From Oscheius tipulae (lineage: Eukaryota; Nematoda; Chromadorea; Rhabditida; Rhabditidae), in NCBI GenBank assembly GCA_037178975.1, contig JASJZH010000006.1:5642001-5706000 (forward strand): a stretch of DNA of 64,000 nt, in the 5' to 3' direction. A program made the translations under genes and the position numbers. Of the stretch, positions 1 through 9,503 are shown piece after piece (within the stretch, counting starts at the first letter, position 1; each line of letters starts with the position of its first letter). The notes below the pieces were generated by a model. It saw only the letters and a program-made list of their open reading frames with translations. It did not search any database and had not been told where the DNA came from.

Positions 1-2261
1 CGCCTAAAACGATTGTTGGGAGCTTGTTGCGTGTCTTCGCTTTCCGGTTCTTAAATTTCACCCTATACAATGCGCCTGAGAACACGAGAGCCAGAGGTTC
101 TTCTTGAGAGCACGGTTCAGCCGCAAATAATTTAATTACTGTGGCGAGGAAATAAATCTTTGGTTTGAGAAAAGAAATTAGTGTTGGCTAAAAGAGGAGG
201 GTGATCACACCCAAGCTGGATGGACTACCAATGAGCATCCTGTCTTGCGCATTAACCACGAATGCCAGTGGGATGTCTAGAAGTATGGCTTGTGGTACCA
301 GATGACCAAGGAAGGACATTTATTAGTTTGCCTCAAAGTGGAAAAGCGCCGAAAATCATTGACGGCGTGTCGTGCCTCTGGAGAATCAAGCGCACATAAC
401 GAACTGACATCAATGAATCTCATCCGGCTACTCTTGACCCTAGATTTACTTCAATTTCTCATCCGAAGTAATCTGGTACCAACGATGTGAAAGACTAGCT
501 GCGTATATTCTAAATTCAGCAATGTTTTTCAGGAGTGAGTACTGCAAGAAAGGTTCTGTAAAAAAAACCAGTCTCACTAATGGTTTGGCAAGTACCACCT
601 ATACCTCCCAGGAAAGCACAAGTTGGATTTGCGCGAAAGACCCTCACAATTAGGCAAATTGCCGAATAATCGGATGCGTAGTGGCCGTTGATGGGTCACC
701 AAAAACAGAGAAAGGCATCACGATAGCCAATGGGAACAAAAGAGCAACTCCAAAATTAGAAGAAGCCGCCACAGAAGGGGCGGTGCGGGAGAATGAAGAC
801 AGCTCGTCAGCCTCATTGGAATGGCGTCAAACGACTACTCTTGCCAAATTTCATCTTTAGGGTAGTAACCATGGCTATTACATCAGGAAGAAGATCTAGG
901 CAAGTCGGCGTGGACATGTAAAAGACTAGAAGAACTTTGCGTGGATTTGTAAAGAAATATTACAGCAAAGCCTTGACTCATGCAGAAATACCACAACAAT
1001 ACGAGATCTACTAATGGAGGCAGCAAAGTGGTGTGGTTTGGTGGTGGTTGGTGAAGCGAGAGCAAGTGAAACAAGCATGAAATCGAGGCAATGTTGCCAC
1101 AATTGCTAAGATTGACAAAAATTACCTCGATGTGTTTAATTATGAACGTTAGCTGCAATTCTAGATGATATCTTTGTTCTCCAAGTTTTTTTTTCCAAAG
1201 TTCCAGGTATCTCTTCTCACATCCTTTTCAATACACGGATCACGCTTTTCAAACAGATGTACTTTAAGGATAGAATTTGCAGCTGTCGTTCATAAAGAAA
1301 GAAAGTTGCTCTGGAAGATGTTCTATCAAACGTGAGAAGTTCTAGAAAAAAAACAGTGAGAAGTAATCCATCAAAGCATCTACAACAGTATTTCGTCATT
1401 CTATTTCTGAGTAATATCAGCAAATGTCGATCTGAGTTCAAAGTACTTCGTGTGATATAAAGAAGATACAGGGATTCAGACTTCTGGTTAACTGCGGAAA
1501 TATGTAGTTGCAACCAACACAAAGCCTCAGATACGTGTTCCAGATAATAATATTACACGATGAGTCTGTCAGTTTATGACCACCCTATCTAAACTCATAC
1601 TCAAAGAAAATAGACTAACAGCGATAAACAATAGTTAATTCAGTTTTTTGCTTGAAAAATGTGCATTTTTGCACATTTATACTACCGAACATCTGTGGCA
1701 AAGTGGTCCGCGATGCACTTATCATCTATTTCTTCCCACTGTCCTCTTCTTCCGATCTCCTCCTGAGTGTAAACTAGTCTTCTACTTTCATTCTTGACTT
1801 CATCAACAGACATCCTGATCCAAGCGATCCTGGTCAAATACTAGTGTCTCGGGCGTCAGCCGTTTATTGTTCAGCTCATTCCTGCTACCTTTCGCTGTGT
1901 AATAGCAGCACCTCCCTTTCATTAAAATTTGAAGTCATTACTATTTTACTTCAAATGTCCAAAATTTCAAATTTCTCGTAAGATTGGCTTGTTTGAATCT
2001 GAGCAAACAGACTTGACCCTGGCCGTCCAGAGCTCTTAGCTCTCGACGGCCACTTAACGTTTTACTAGCGTACTTTCTACTCGAATCAAGACTGTTTTCA
2101 CGTTTTTCTTCACTCTTAACAACTCATTTCTGATTGCAAACACCGTCTTTTGTTATAGAAATCCGGTTACTTGAACAAACGCGTGGAGTGCTTTGAGTAT
2201 TTGGATTAGGGTCGTTGCACTGACTTCCTCAAGTTTTATTACTTAACTCTTTTTTTCAGAT
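1..2261. other. Unassigned left-edge region
   Basis: No gene can be assigned here. The short ORFs at 290-490 (+), 883-1158 (-) and 1217-1522 (-) have no recognisable motif. One stretch, 654-860 on the plus strand, is open for 68 codons without an ATG and has a composition rich in Glu, Ala, Lys and Ser that looks protein-like; it could be an internal or terminal exon of a gene lying to the left. A strong hairpin lies at 2021-2051. The last bases, TTTTTTTCAG at 2250-2259, form the acceptor in front of the next gene. Confidence 0.5.
2021..2051. repeat. Inverted repeat forming a 13-bp hairpin
   Basis: Two arms, GGCCGTCCAGAGC at 2021-2033 and GCTCTCGACGGCC at 2039-2051, are complementary except for one mismatch, with a 5-base loop TCTTA. 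The stem is GC-rich in an otherwise AT-rich intergenic region, about 210 bases upstream of the TYW2 start. The function is unknown; it could be a structured transcript, a transposon remnant or a chance palindrome. Confidence 0.6.
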
Positions 2262-4264
2262 ATGAGAGAATCGGCCGTTATTCGTACAACTGTGGAGAGA
2301 AAGCAGAGTCTTGAAGAAAAGCCCTCCGCCGAAAGTGAGTACGAATGATTTCAAAACAGCTGTATTCAGATTTGTTCAGAAGATCGAGCAAAGATCAACT
2401 AGCTAAGGCTTCAAACTTTGGTTTGCTTCTGGAAAATGTTAGTTAACCGGGCATGTTTTTGTTCATATGAATTCAGGTAAAAAAGCTTGCTGCTTCAAAA
2501 GGACTATGGGAAGAGGATCTGCAACGGGATCTTCCGAAGAAATGGGAGAAACACGGTGACATGATTGTATTTCCCCAGAACTCGTTCACCCACAATAACT
2601 GGAGATATATTGGTAAGTAATACTTTAAGTAATTACAACAAGTTTTAGGAAGAGAGTTGTGGAAAGTTGTAGCTGATTCCCTGAATATCGGTCGTCTGGG
2701 TCGTAAAAGGACGATTGGAGATGATATAGACAGGACTCCTCACGTTGACATCCTCTTTGGAGAAAATGGCTGGGTCGAATACGTGGATGAGCGAAAAATC
2801 AGGTAACAACTGACTAACAGCGAGACAAATCCTGTTCAGGTTTTCCTACGATTGTTCCAAAAGAGTCTTTAACAATGCTAAAACCAAGGAAATGGCTCGA
2901 ATTGCGCAGTGGGATTGCCACGGAGAAACTGTCATCGACATGTATGCTGGTAAACTTTAATTCTGTATTCAAAAATTGTGTTTGTAGGCCTGGGATACTA
3001 CACTTTCCCCTTTCTCAAGAGCTGTCATGCCAACAAAGTAATTGCAATAGACTGGGATGAAGATATGGCCGAATGTTTGATTCGCACGGCTACAGCAAAC
3101 AACGTTGAGGATAGACTGGAGATATTACAGGGCGATACGCGCCGGGTATAATATACAAATGAGGATTTTTTTCAAATGTTCAGGTCACTCCAATGGCTGT
3201 GGCCGATCGTGTATATTTGGGACTAATTCCTTCCTGCAGGGCACATTGGCTCACTGCCTGTAAAGCTTTGAAGGTAAGATCAGCATCTTTATCGTCGCAG
3301 TTCTTTTTTCAGCCAGAAGGAGGGGTTCTCCACATTCAAGATACTATCGAACTTGGAAAAAAGCGAGTTCCAAAAAAAAGAGCCATTAAAAAGGTTTTAC
3401 AACTCTTGCTACTTGTCGCAAAAAAAACTATTCAGAATGCCATCAAAGCTGACCTCGCTTGACGAAGAAAACATTCCAAAGGAGAGCCATTCCGCTATAG
3501 AGAGTAAGTCGAACCCATAACAAACTGCTTCTATATTTTGGGTTTCCACGATTTCAGCCCGTTTGCATGGCATTGAGCGCTGCTTACGGCAGCCATTTCA
3601 GTTTCCCGTTGCAATTCTTCTAAGGGTCGGTAGCTCCTTTAGCGCAGAACTGACCGTGAACTGAAATTGTTATCGTGGGCTTCCTCTCAAGGGAAACAGA
3701 TAGCTTGAAGGTCAACCGCTAGCTGACTGCTTTGGCAACAAACTTGTATTGATTCAGAAGTAGAACTGCTAGCCAAAGAGGGGACATCTGCAATTGAAAA
3801 TGGAACTCCTTCCGAAGGAGCCGACGGTACGGCGCAAGAGCCGTACAAACGAAAATTCTCGAGGTCGGCATCTATCGTTGAAGAAATGGAAAGCCGTGTT
3901 TTCCCCGACCCCAAGGTCCTCAAAGAATTCGAACGAGGAGCATGGGCTAAACTTGATACGAGCTACAAAGACTATGCACTCGATTGCGCTGTCAGGTACA
4001 TTTGTTTTTGCATGCGAAAACAACGGAACTTCAGTTGCACCCGTTTTCTGAACAATATTCATCTCTCTGACCAAATGTACGGTGTTACCATCCTCAACAT
4101 CACAAAGTATAGTTCCTCTTATACCTTTCTTTCACTATCAAATGTCCAGGTACGGCACATCAAATTCGAAGACCGATCACATAGTTCTGGATCTCCTGTG
4201 CTGCTTGGACAACGCTCCTGTAGAGAAGCTTGCCGCCCAGTTCATGAACACTAATCGCAGTTGA
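2262..4264 (+). CDS. tRNA wybutosine-synthesizing protein 2 (TYW2/TRMT12-like)
   Basis: This gene encodes a SAM-dependent enzyme that moves the aminocarboxypropyl group of S-adenosylmethionine onto the modified G37 base of tRNA-Phe in wybutosine synthesis. The core spells HNNWRYIG, then the SAM-binding motif VIDMYAGLGYYTFPFL, then NKVIAIDWDEDMAE and the strand GGVLHIQDT; the family's C-terminal block appears as SKTDHIVLDLLCC at about 4160-4210. The start ATG at 2262 follows a TTTTTTTCAG acceptor, which suggests a trans-splice site. There are about nine short introns, plus a longer one (about 3501-3756). The join near 3393 is odd: the good acceptor at 3435 gives an early TGA at 3460-3462, whereas an acceptor after AAAG at 3448 keeps the frame open into the conserved C-terminus. 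The identification is firm; the exact exon structure there is not. Confidence 0.82.
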
Positions 4265-5380
4265 ACCTTGTATTTATTGAATGGTTGAATGAAGTGTCCA
4301 ATAGTTTCAAACCGCTTGCGCCCTGATCTTCGAGGCCTTGGTATCACTCTTGGACAGCAGCAGTCGTTCGGTTTGGCCGAACACCGCTTTTCTTTCGATG
4401 GCAGCGCACGGAAAAAATCGAAGAGAGTTAAGACGTCACTTGACTGTTCTGTAAGCATCCTTGCTGTAAGCAGAATACGGCACCGACTGAGCAAATGAAA
4501 GTTTCTGAGATATTCAACATTACAGTATACCTATCTAGTCCTTCTGGATACTTTTTATGGCGTCTAGAACAGAACTTGTTGAGATATGTTCGCGACCTGC
4601 TTGCGAATACCTGAGTATTCTGTAAGGAAGCAAATAAGCTGGTCGTGAAAAACCTGAATGTTAAAAGACGAAACAGATATAGGTATTACACCTATGAGTA
4701 AGAGGCATGTTGAGTAAGGGTTGAAGATTCGCAGAAACAGTAACGATTAAAGCAATTAACCGTTCTCTGAAAAAACCCTTGCCAGAAGAAAAAGCGGCAT
4801 CTTTGTTCTCTCTTTCGGCAGTGGCCACATTCGCGGGCGAAAAAACTGTATCTCCAGGGTTTGAGTCGAAAATTAGCGATGTAGTGTTGAACTTGATCGC
4901 ATTCACGGTACAAGTTGTGCCGCCAAACATATTAGAGCCTCACTGAAGGTTTTATAGACTATGCAACCTATGTTTCAAGGACAACAACAAGCTTAGTGAA
5001 TTCGTGAATTAAGCAGCAGCAACAGCAGTCAAGATAGAAGAATCTTTCTGGAGCTTGTTTTGTATTTCAAGAAATCCTCGGCATGTATAGGATCCAGATG
5101 ACGTCCACAGAAGAGACGTCTACCGTACCAATTTTTTCACCCGTTGCAAAAAAGAAGGTGAAACCGTTCCACTCCTCGCGCGCCTTAAAAGCTTTTAGAG
5201 AGCGGCACGTGCAAAGCAGCATATCCTTCCTCATTCCAATGGCATCGTGAGAGTGACCCCTACAAATGATTTACCCATTTTGGAACCCTCTATTACACCA
5301 GATGGCATTGAGATCTACCGTCGGGGGCGTGGCCAAGGTAGTATAAAATGACGGCCACTGACTGGCAAAACCAAGCAGCC
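4265..5380. other. Intergenic region with unassigned small ORFs
   Basis: This region separates the TYW2 gene from the collagen gene. On the minus strand ORFs at 4177-4494 and 4661-4930 stay open but show no motif. A plus-strand ATG ORF of 55 codons lies at 5083-5250 and begins MYRIQMTSTEETSTVPIF; it is basic and Ser/Thr-rich and not recognised. The right end carries the collagen promoter. Confidence 0.4.
5342..5348 (+). promoter_or_regulatory. TATA box of the collagen gene
   Basis: TATAAAA lies about 39 bases upstream of the collagen ATG at 5381. Its position implies transcription starting near 5370, so the ATG that overlaps the box at 5348 would not be in the mRNA. This is the reason for choosing the downstream start. 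Confidence 0.6.
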
Positions 5381-6618
5381 ATGGCTGACGACAAGCACCG
5401 ATTGGAGGCTGAGGCCAACTCTCTCCGCAGGTACTATCAGTACTTTTCTGCTCATCCTTCTCTTTTTGTTAGGGTTGCTTTCCTCGGAGTGACCATCTCT
5501 ACGATGGCCACTGTGGTCTGCATCTTCTCCGTGCCTCTGATGTACAACTACATGCAGCAGATGCACACCGTCATGCAAAAGTAGGCTTTGTCTGAGTTAG
5601 CCACATGCTTGCACTCTTTAGCGAGGTCGACTTCTGCAAGTCCCGGTCAAGCAACATCTGGAGAGAGGTCACCAAGACTCAGGTTCCAAAATGTTTTAAA
5701 GCAGGTAACCCAGTGTTTAGGTACTCGCTAAGGTAACTGGAGGACACGCCGTTAGCAAGCGTCAAGCTCCTTCTGGATGCTGCGGTTGTGGTGTTTCCGC
5801 TGCTGGACCTCCTGGACCTCCTGGCCCTGACGGCGAACCAGGACAGGTAGTTAAGCACGCAGCTGTTGGTTATGTTAGTTTAGGATGGACAGCCCGGTGG
5901 ACCAGGAAAGGACGGACCTGATGGACCTGCTGCCACCCCTGCTCCTCCTCCCGCCAACCCGTAAGTCCAACTCTATCTTGAACACCTTATTCATTCGAGT
6001 TGCTTCGACTGTCCTCCAGGACCTGCAGGACCTGCAGGTGGCCCCGGACCTAAGGGTCCTAACGGACAGAACGGCGCACCAGGAGCTCCCGGTATGGTTT
6101 AGTTACAGATAAAGTTCAAAACTCTTTTCAAAGGATCGCCTGGAAATGCTGGTGGAGCTGGTACCCCCGGACCCGCTGGACCTCCGGGAGGTAATGGTAA
6201 TCCAGGACAGGCTGGTCAGCCTGGAACTCCTGGACAGCTCCGCGATGTTCCTGGTTTGTGACATTGCTGCAACGTTACGTAACTTGTTTCGTTTAAGGCC
6301 CCGCTGGACCTCCTGGCCCTGCTGGACCTCCTGGACCCCCCGGCCCCAACGGAAACCCTGGATCTCCTGGAAATCCCGGTAAGTTAGCCTACAAGGTTTG
6401 GCTAAAAAGGGAGTCTTTACAGGACAGGCTGGAACACCAGGGCCAGCTGGAGATTCAGGAAGCGATGGACAGCCCGGAAAGCCCGGAAACGACGGGGAGA
6501 ACGGACACGATGGCGAGCAGGGAGGTCACGGAGGCTGCGACCGTAAGATTGCAAAAGTGCGATGCAAACTTTCAATGTTTCAGACTGTCCTCCTCCTCGC
6601 ACCGCTCCAGGATATTAG
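5381..6618 (+). CDS. Cuticle collagen
   Basis: This is a nematode cuticle collagen, a secreted trimeric matrix protein of the exoskeleton. The N-terminus begins MADDKHRLEAEANSLRR and runs into a hydrophobic signal-anchor (VAFLGVTISTMATVVCIF) once the intron 5431-5472 is removed. A basic cleavage site (SKRQ) precedes the cysteine cluster GCCGCG, then Gly-X-Y blocks interrupted by a NPCFDCPPG motif typical of the family, more Gly-X-Y, and a short C-terminal tail GGCDHCPPPRTAPGY. Seven or eight introns of about 40 bases cut the Gly-X-Y blocks. One intron must use a non-canonical acceptor ATTCGAG at 5999: with it the frame yields CFDC, whereas the CAG a few bases later breaks the frame. The start at 5381 is preferred over 5348, which sits on the TATA box. 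I cannot name the paralogue. Confidence 0.93.
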
Positions 6619-7231
6619 ACAATGTAGTCATAATGAATCTCAACATTCAATCTGCTGTTCTGTTTACTATTGCTGCTCCTCTTATGGTCGCGTTCCTTCT
6701 TGGACCACAAGCTTCTGTGCTTACAAATGCCAACTTCTTGTGAAAGATACCTGCCCCACATTTTCGCAACAAGCCTTTATTCTTCGCTATCGGATGCTAT
6801 CACAAGGACAGTACTTCTTTCACTGTAAACAACAGTTTTGGGTGTATTAGGATGACGCTGGAATGTTTGCGCTGTGAGGTTCTACTCTTAATGAGAAACT
6901 ATTAACCGGCTTTCTTGAAAGAATGAAGCCTGTCAAGCAAGCCGTTAATAAGTCTTCAGTTTGCTGATGTCATTGCTTGATGGGATTTGCTAACGCGGAA
7001 GTGTTTGCTTTTCACTCTTTTATTGGAATTGAACAATAAAAAAAATGTTTCAGTGGTAGCTTTAAGCTTCTTTCAATGGAGATGCATTCCAAAAACAGCT
7101 GAAAACACAAAATTTGAGATTCTAATAAAGCTAGCTTACCGTCTCCCAGGGAAGGAAAGTCTAACTCATTCATCGTATTGAATTGGGGCTGAGCTGGAGA
7201 ATAAGTCTGAAACGCAAAGTACGGAATAACT
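6619..7231. other. Intergenic region between convergent genes
   Basis: This holds the 3' ends of the collagen gene (+) and the OB-fold gene (-). An AATAAA signal lies near 7034. Short plus-strand ORFs here show no protein motif. Nothing else was seen. Confidence 0.5.
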
Positions 7232-8671
7232 TCAACTTGTTGTTACTCGTCCATAAGAACCGCCTCCCTGCATTCTCTGTCCGCCACCTCTTCCTCTACT
7301 TGGTCCACTTCCACTGCCTTCGCGTCCACCACGATTTCCTCCTCGACCGCCGGAAGAACCTCGACCTCGTCTTAAAATTTTAGTTTATCGAACAAAGGGG
7401 AAACTCCTACCCAGAGGAAGAATGTTGTCCACGCTCTTCATTTCGGTTGTTCCTGTGTTCCATTCTGTTGTCTCTTTGCTCTCGGGGCTCCGTTCTCGGG
7501 CGCCGGTCTTGACCACGTCTTGCTTCAGCACGACAAACAGATGAGCCACCAGCATTTCCAGAAGATCTCGTAAAGGTTAAACTTTGACCAATGTCTGCAA
7601 CAAATATGATACACTTATAAACTGTAATTTCTACCGTGTTCGTAGTCCTCGTAGACCATCCGCTGTGGTTTTTGGTCGTTAGTATTGAAGTGGAACTCTC
7701 CTCTGCCTTTAGCCGGCCCGCTTCTACTTCCGCGACTCTGCTGCCGAGAATCGTCACCAAATGACTTGGGTAGTTTGTTTTTCTCCTTTGGAGGTTTACC
7801 ACCGCTTGGGACGTCTCGACGAGCATTATGCTTTGGTTCAGACACTGGATCGACTTCCTGGACAGTTTGTGACGGCTAAAACATATTTTGAAATTAGAAA
7901 CAAACAAACAGTACCTGTTTCGAAGAGCCAACGTTCTCAGTCCGTGGTTCTGATCTTGACATCGACAAATTTTTTGCCATACTCTTCATCAAATCGGCAA
8001 ACTTGGGGGCCGATCTAAGAATCTTCGACTCTTCTCCATCAACGATCTTCAGTCGAGATATAATAATAAAAGTTTAGCATTGCTTACCTGTGTCTTTTTC
8101 TCAACCTCCTTGATACCACCACCGAGGACAGTGAAGTATTTTGTATTCATCATAATAAATCCCGTTTCCATAGAGCAATGCTTGTGAAACAGGACTTTGG
8201 TTCCTTTTCTCAGTCTAAATTAGTATAATGCCCAAAAAGAAATGCCAAAATACTTGATATCACTGTCGAGAGCAACCGCAGAAATAGTAGTGTGTCCATC
8301 GGTGAGGTAGTATCTCAAAATTGCCTTGCTTGTGGCGTCGAACATTTCACTGTTCAATGAGGATTCAGGCACGCAGATATTTCTGAACAAATTGAATAGA
8401 TAAACTAATAAAACACGCACTTAAACTTTTTCACTTGAAGAACAAGATCCCTCGGAAGGTTTTTCATAGACGATTGGATGTCAACAAGGACAGGCAGCCC
8501 ATACTCTCGGATATCAATCTAAAATTTCCGATTTCATATACTAAAACAAAACAATACCTCGAGAAGATAGTCAAGAAGCTCGTCATCGCCTGGCAATTCC
8601 TCCAGTCCCAAGTGCTTCGGCAGAGTTTCCTTGTCAAATGACCATCCATGGAGAAGGTTCGCCACAGTCAT
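7232..8671 (-). CDS. RMI1/TDRD3-type OB-fold protein with RGG tail
   Basis: The N-terminal 150 or so residues match the RMI1 N-terminal/OB-fold domain shared by RMI1 and TDRD3, the partners of type IA topoisomerase 3: an N-terminal helical part (MTVANLLHGW, GLPVLVDIQSS), the strand block LRYYLTDGHTTISAVALD, then GTKVLFKH and FTVLGGGIKEVE. A charged low-complexity middle follows (RSEPRTENVG, GGKPPKEKNKLPKS) and the last exon encodes Arg-Gly repeats (GRGSSGGRGGNRGGRE) that suggest RNA binding or arginine methylation. No Tudor or UBA domain is seen, so it is a minimal TDRD3-like or RMI1-like protein; I infer a partner role with TOP3B or TOP3A. The start at 8671 opens exon 1 (8558-8671). The coding start is only 31 bases from a DNA transposon copy. 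Confidence 0.75.
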
Positions 8672-8693
8672 CGTTTGTCAAGTATAAAACAGA

Positions 8694-8701
8694 ACTAATT
8701 T
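8694..8701. repeat. Target site duplication, left copy (ACTAATTT)
   Basis: The 8-bp sequence ACTAATTT directly abuts the outer end of the transposon's left terminal repeat and is repeated exactly at 9249-9256 beyond the right end. Confidence 0.8.
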
Positions 8702-8771
8702 GGTAATACTTCGGCAGGCAACACGCATCATTCGAATTTTTTCGCGCGCAATTTCGTTTTTTGGCGCGGAT

Positions 8772-8802
<31 letters not shown>

Positions 8803-9248
8803 CAAGCTTTTCCCAGTTTTATCGCTCATTTCTGCTATTTTTCCGTATTTGTCTCGTTTTATCCTAAACGTTATATTTTGTCTCGTTCTATCCTAAACCT
8901 AAACGATAAACGGCAGAAATGACCGGCAATATACGGAAAAATAGCAGAAATGAGCTATAAAACTGGGAAAAGCTTGAAAAAATAAAAAAGAAATTGAATC
9001 CGCGCCAAAAAGCCAAATTGCTCGCGAAAAAATTCGAATGATGCATGTTGCCTGCCGAAGTATTACCACTAATGGTAATACCACTAATGGTAATACTTCG
9101 GCAGGCAACAATATACGGAAAAATAGCAGAAATGAGCTATAAAACTGGGAAAAGCTTGAAAAATAAAAAAGAAATTGAATCCGCGCCAAAAAGCGAAATT
9201 GCGCGCGAAAAAATTCGAATGATGCGTGTTGCCTGCCGAAGTATTACC
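8702..9248. mobile_element. Non-autonomous palindromic DNA transposon (MITE), 8-bp TSD
   Basis: The element is 547 bp and has no coding capacity. Its ends are perfect inverted repeats beginning GGTAATACTTCGGCAGGCAA, and the inverted similarity runs about 145 bases into each side (left arm 8702 to about 8848; right arm about 9110-9248). It is flanked by the 8-bp duplication ACTAATTT. A target duplication of eight bases is the hallmark of hAT-type transposases, so I infer mobilisation by a hAT-like source, although other superfamilies with 8-bp duplications exist. Inside, a second right-arm copy (8921-9067) precedes the terminal one, so the right half is duplicated. The left arm holds a run of 27 T at 8776-8802. 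It sits between sqv-6 and the OB-fold gene. Confidence 0.85.
9068..9109. repeat. Internal junction of the transposon with repeated ACTAAT
   Basis: Between the two right-arm copies the sequence reads ACTAAT, GGTAATACC, ACTAAT and then a 21-base copy of the left terminus at 9089-9109, followed directly by the second right arm. ACTAAT thus recurs at every element border, inside as well as at the outer target duplications. This records either a nested insertion with internal deletion or slippage during repair. Confidence 0.7.
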
Positions 9249-9256
9249 ACTAATTT
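9249..9256. repeat. Target site duplication, right copy (ACTAATTT)
   Basis: This is an exact copy of the 8-bp sequence at 8694-8701, directly after the right terminus GTATTACC. Confidence 0.8.
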
Positions 9257-9503
9257 CAGTGAAGGATTGCGTGAAAAATCGATAATTTCATCACTAGAAA
9301 TGCGCTATATAAGAAATGTTTATAGCACAGAATGAATATCATAATAGCTTCTCGTCCAAGGTGTACATATTATGACGGGATAAAAAAGACACTCGGAACC
9401 CATATCACATCATTATGTCGGAAAACAAGGCAATTCAGATTAGGCAAGGTGGAAAAAAGTACTCGTACCCTGGGAACTATAGGAATGAAAACATAATAAC
9501 GAG

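Noticed and set aside
5348-5380. Upstream ATG as collagen start
   Set aside because: It overlaps the TATA box, so it should not be in the mRNA; family N-termini fit the ATG at 5381.
8702-9335. ORFs within the transposon (8899-9189 minus, 9045-9335 plus)
   Set aside because: They are readings of the inverted repeats and have no transposase motif.
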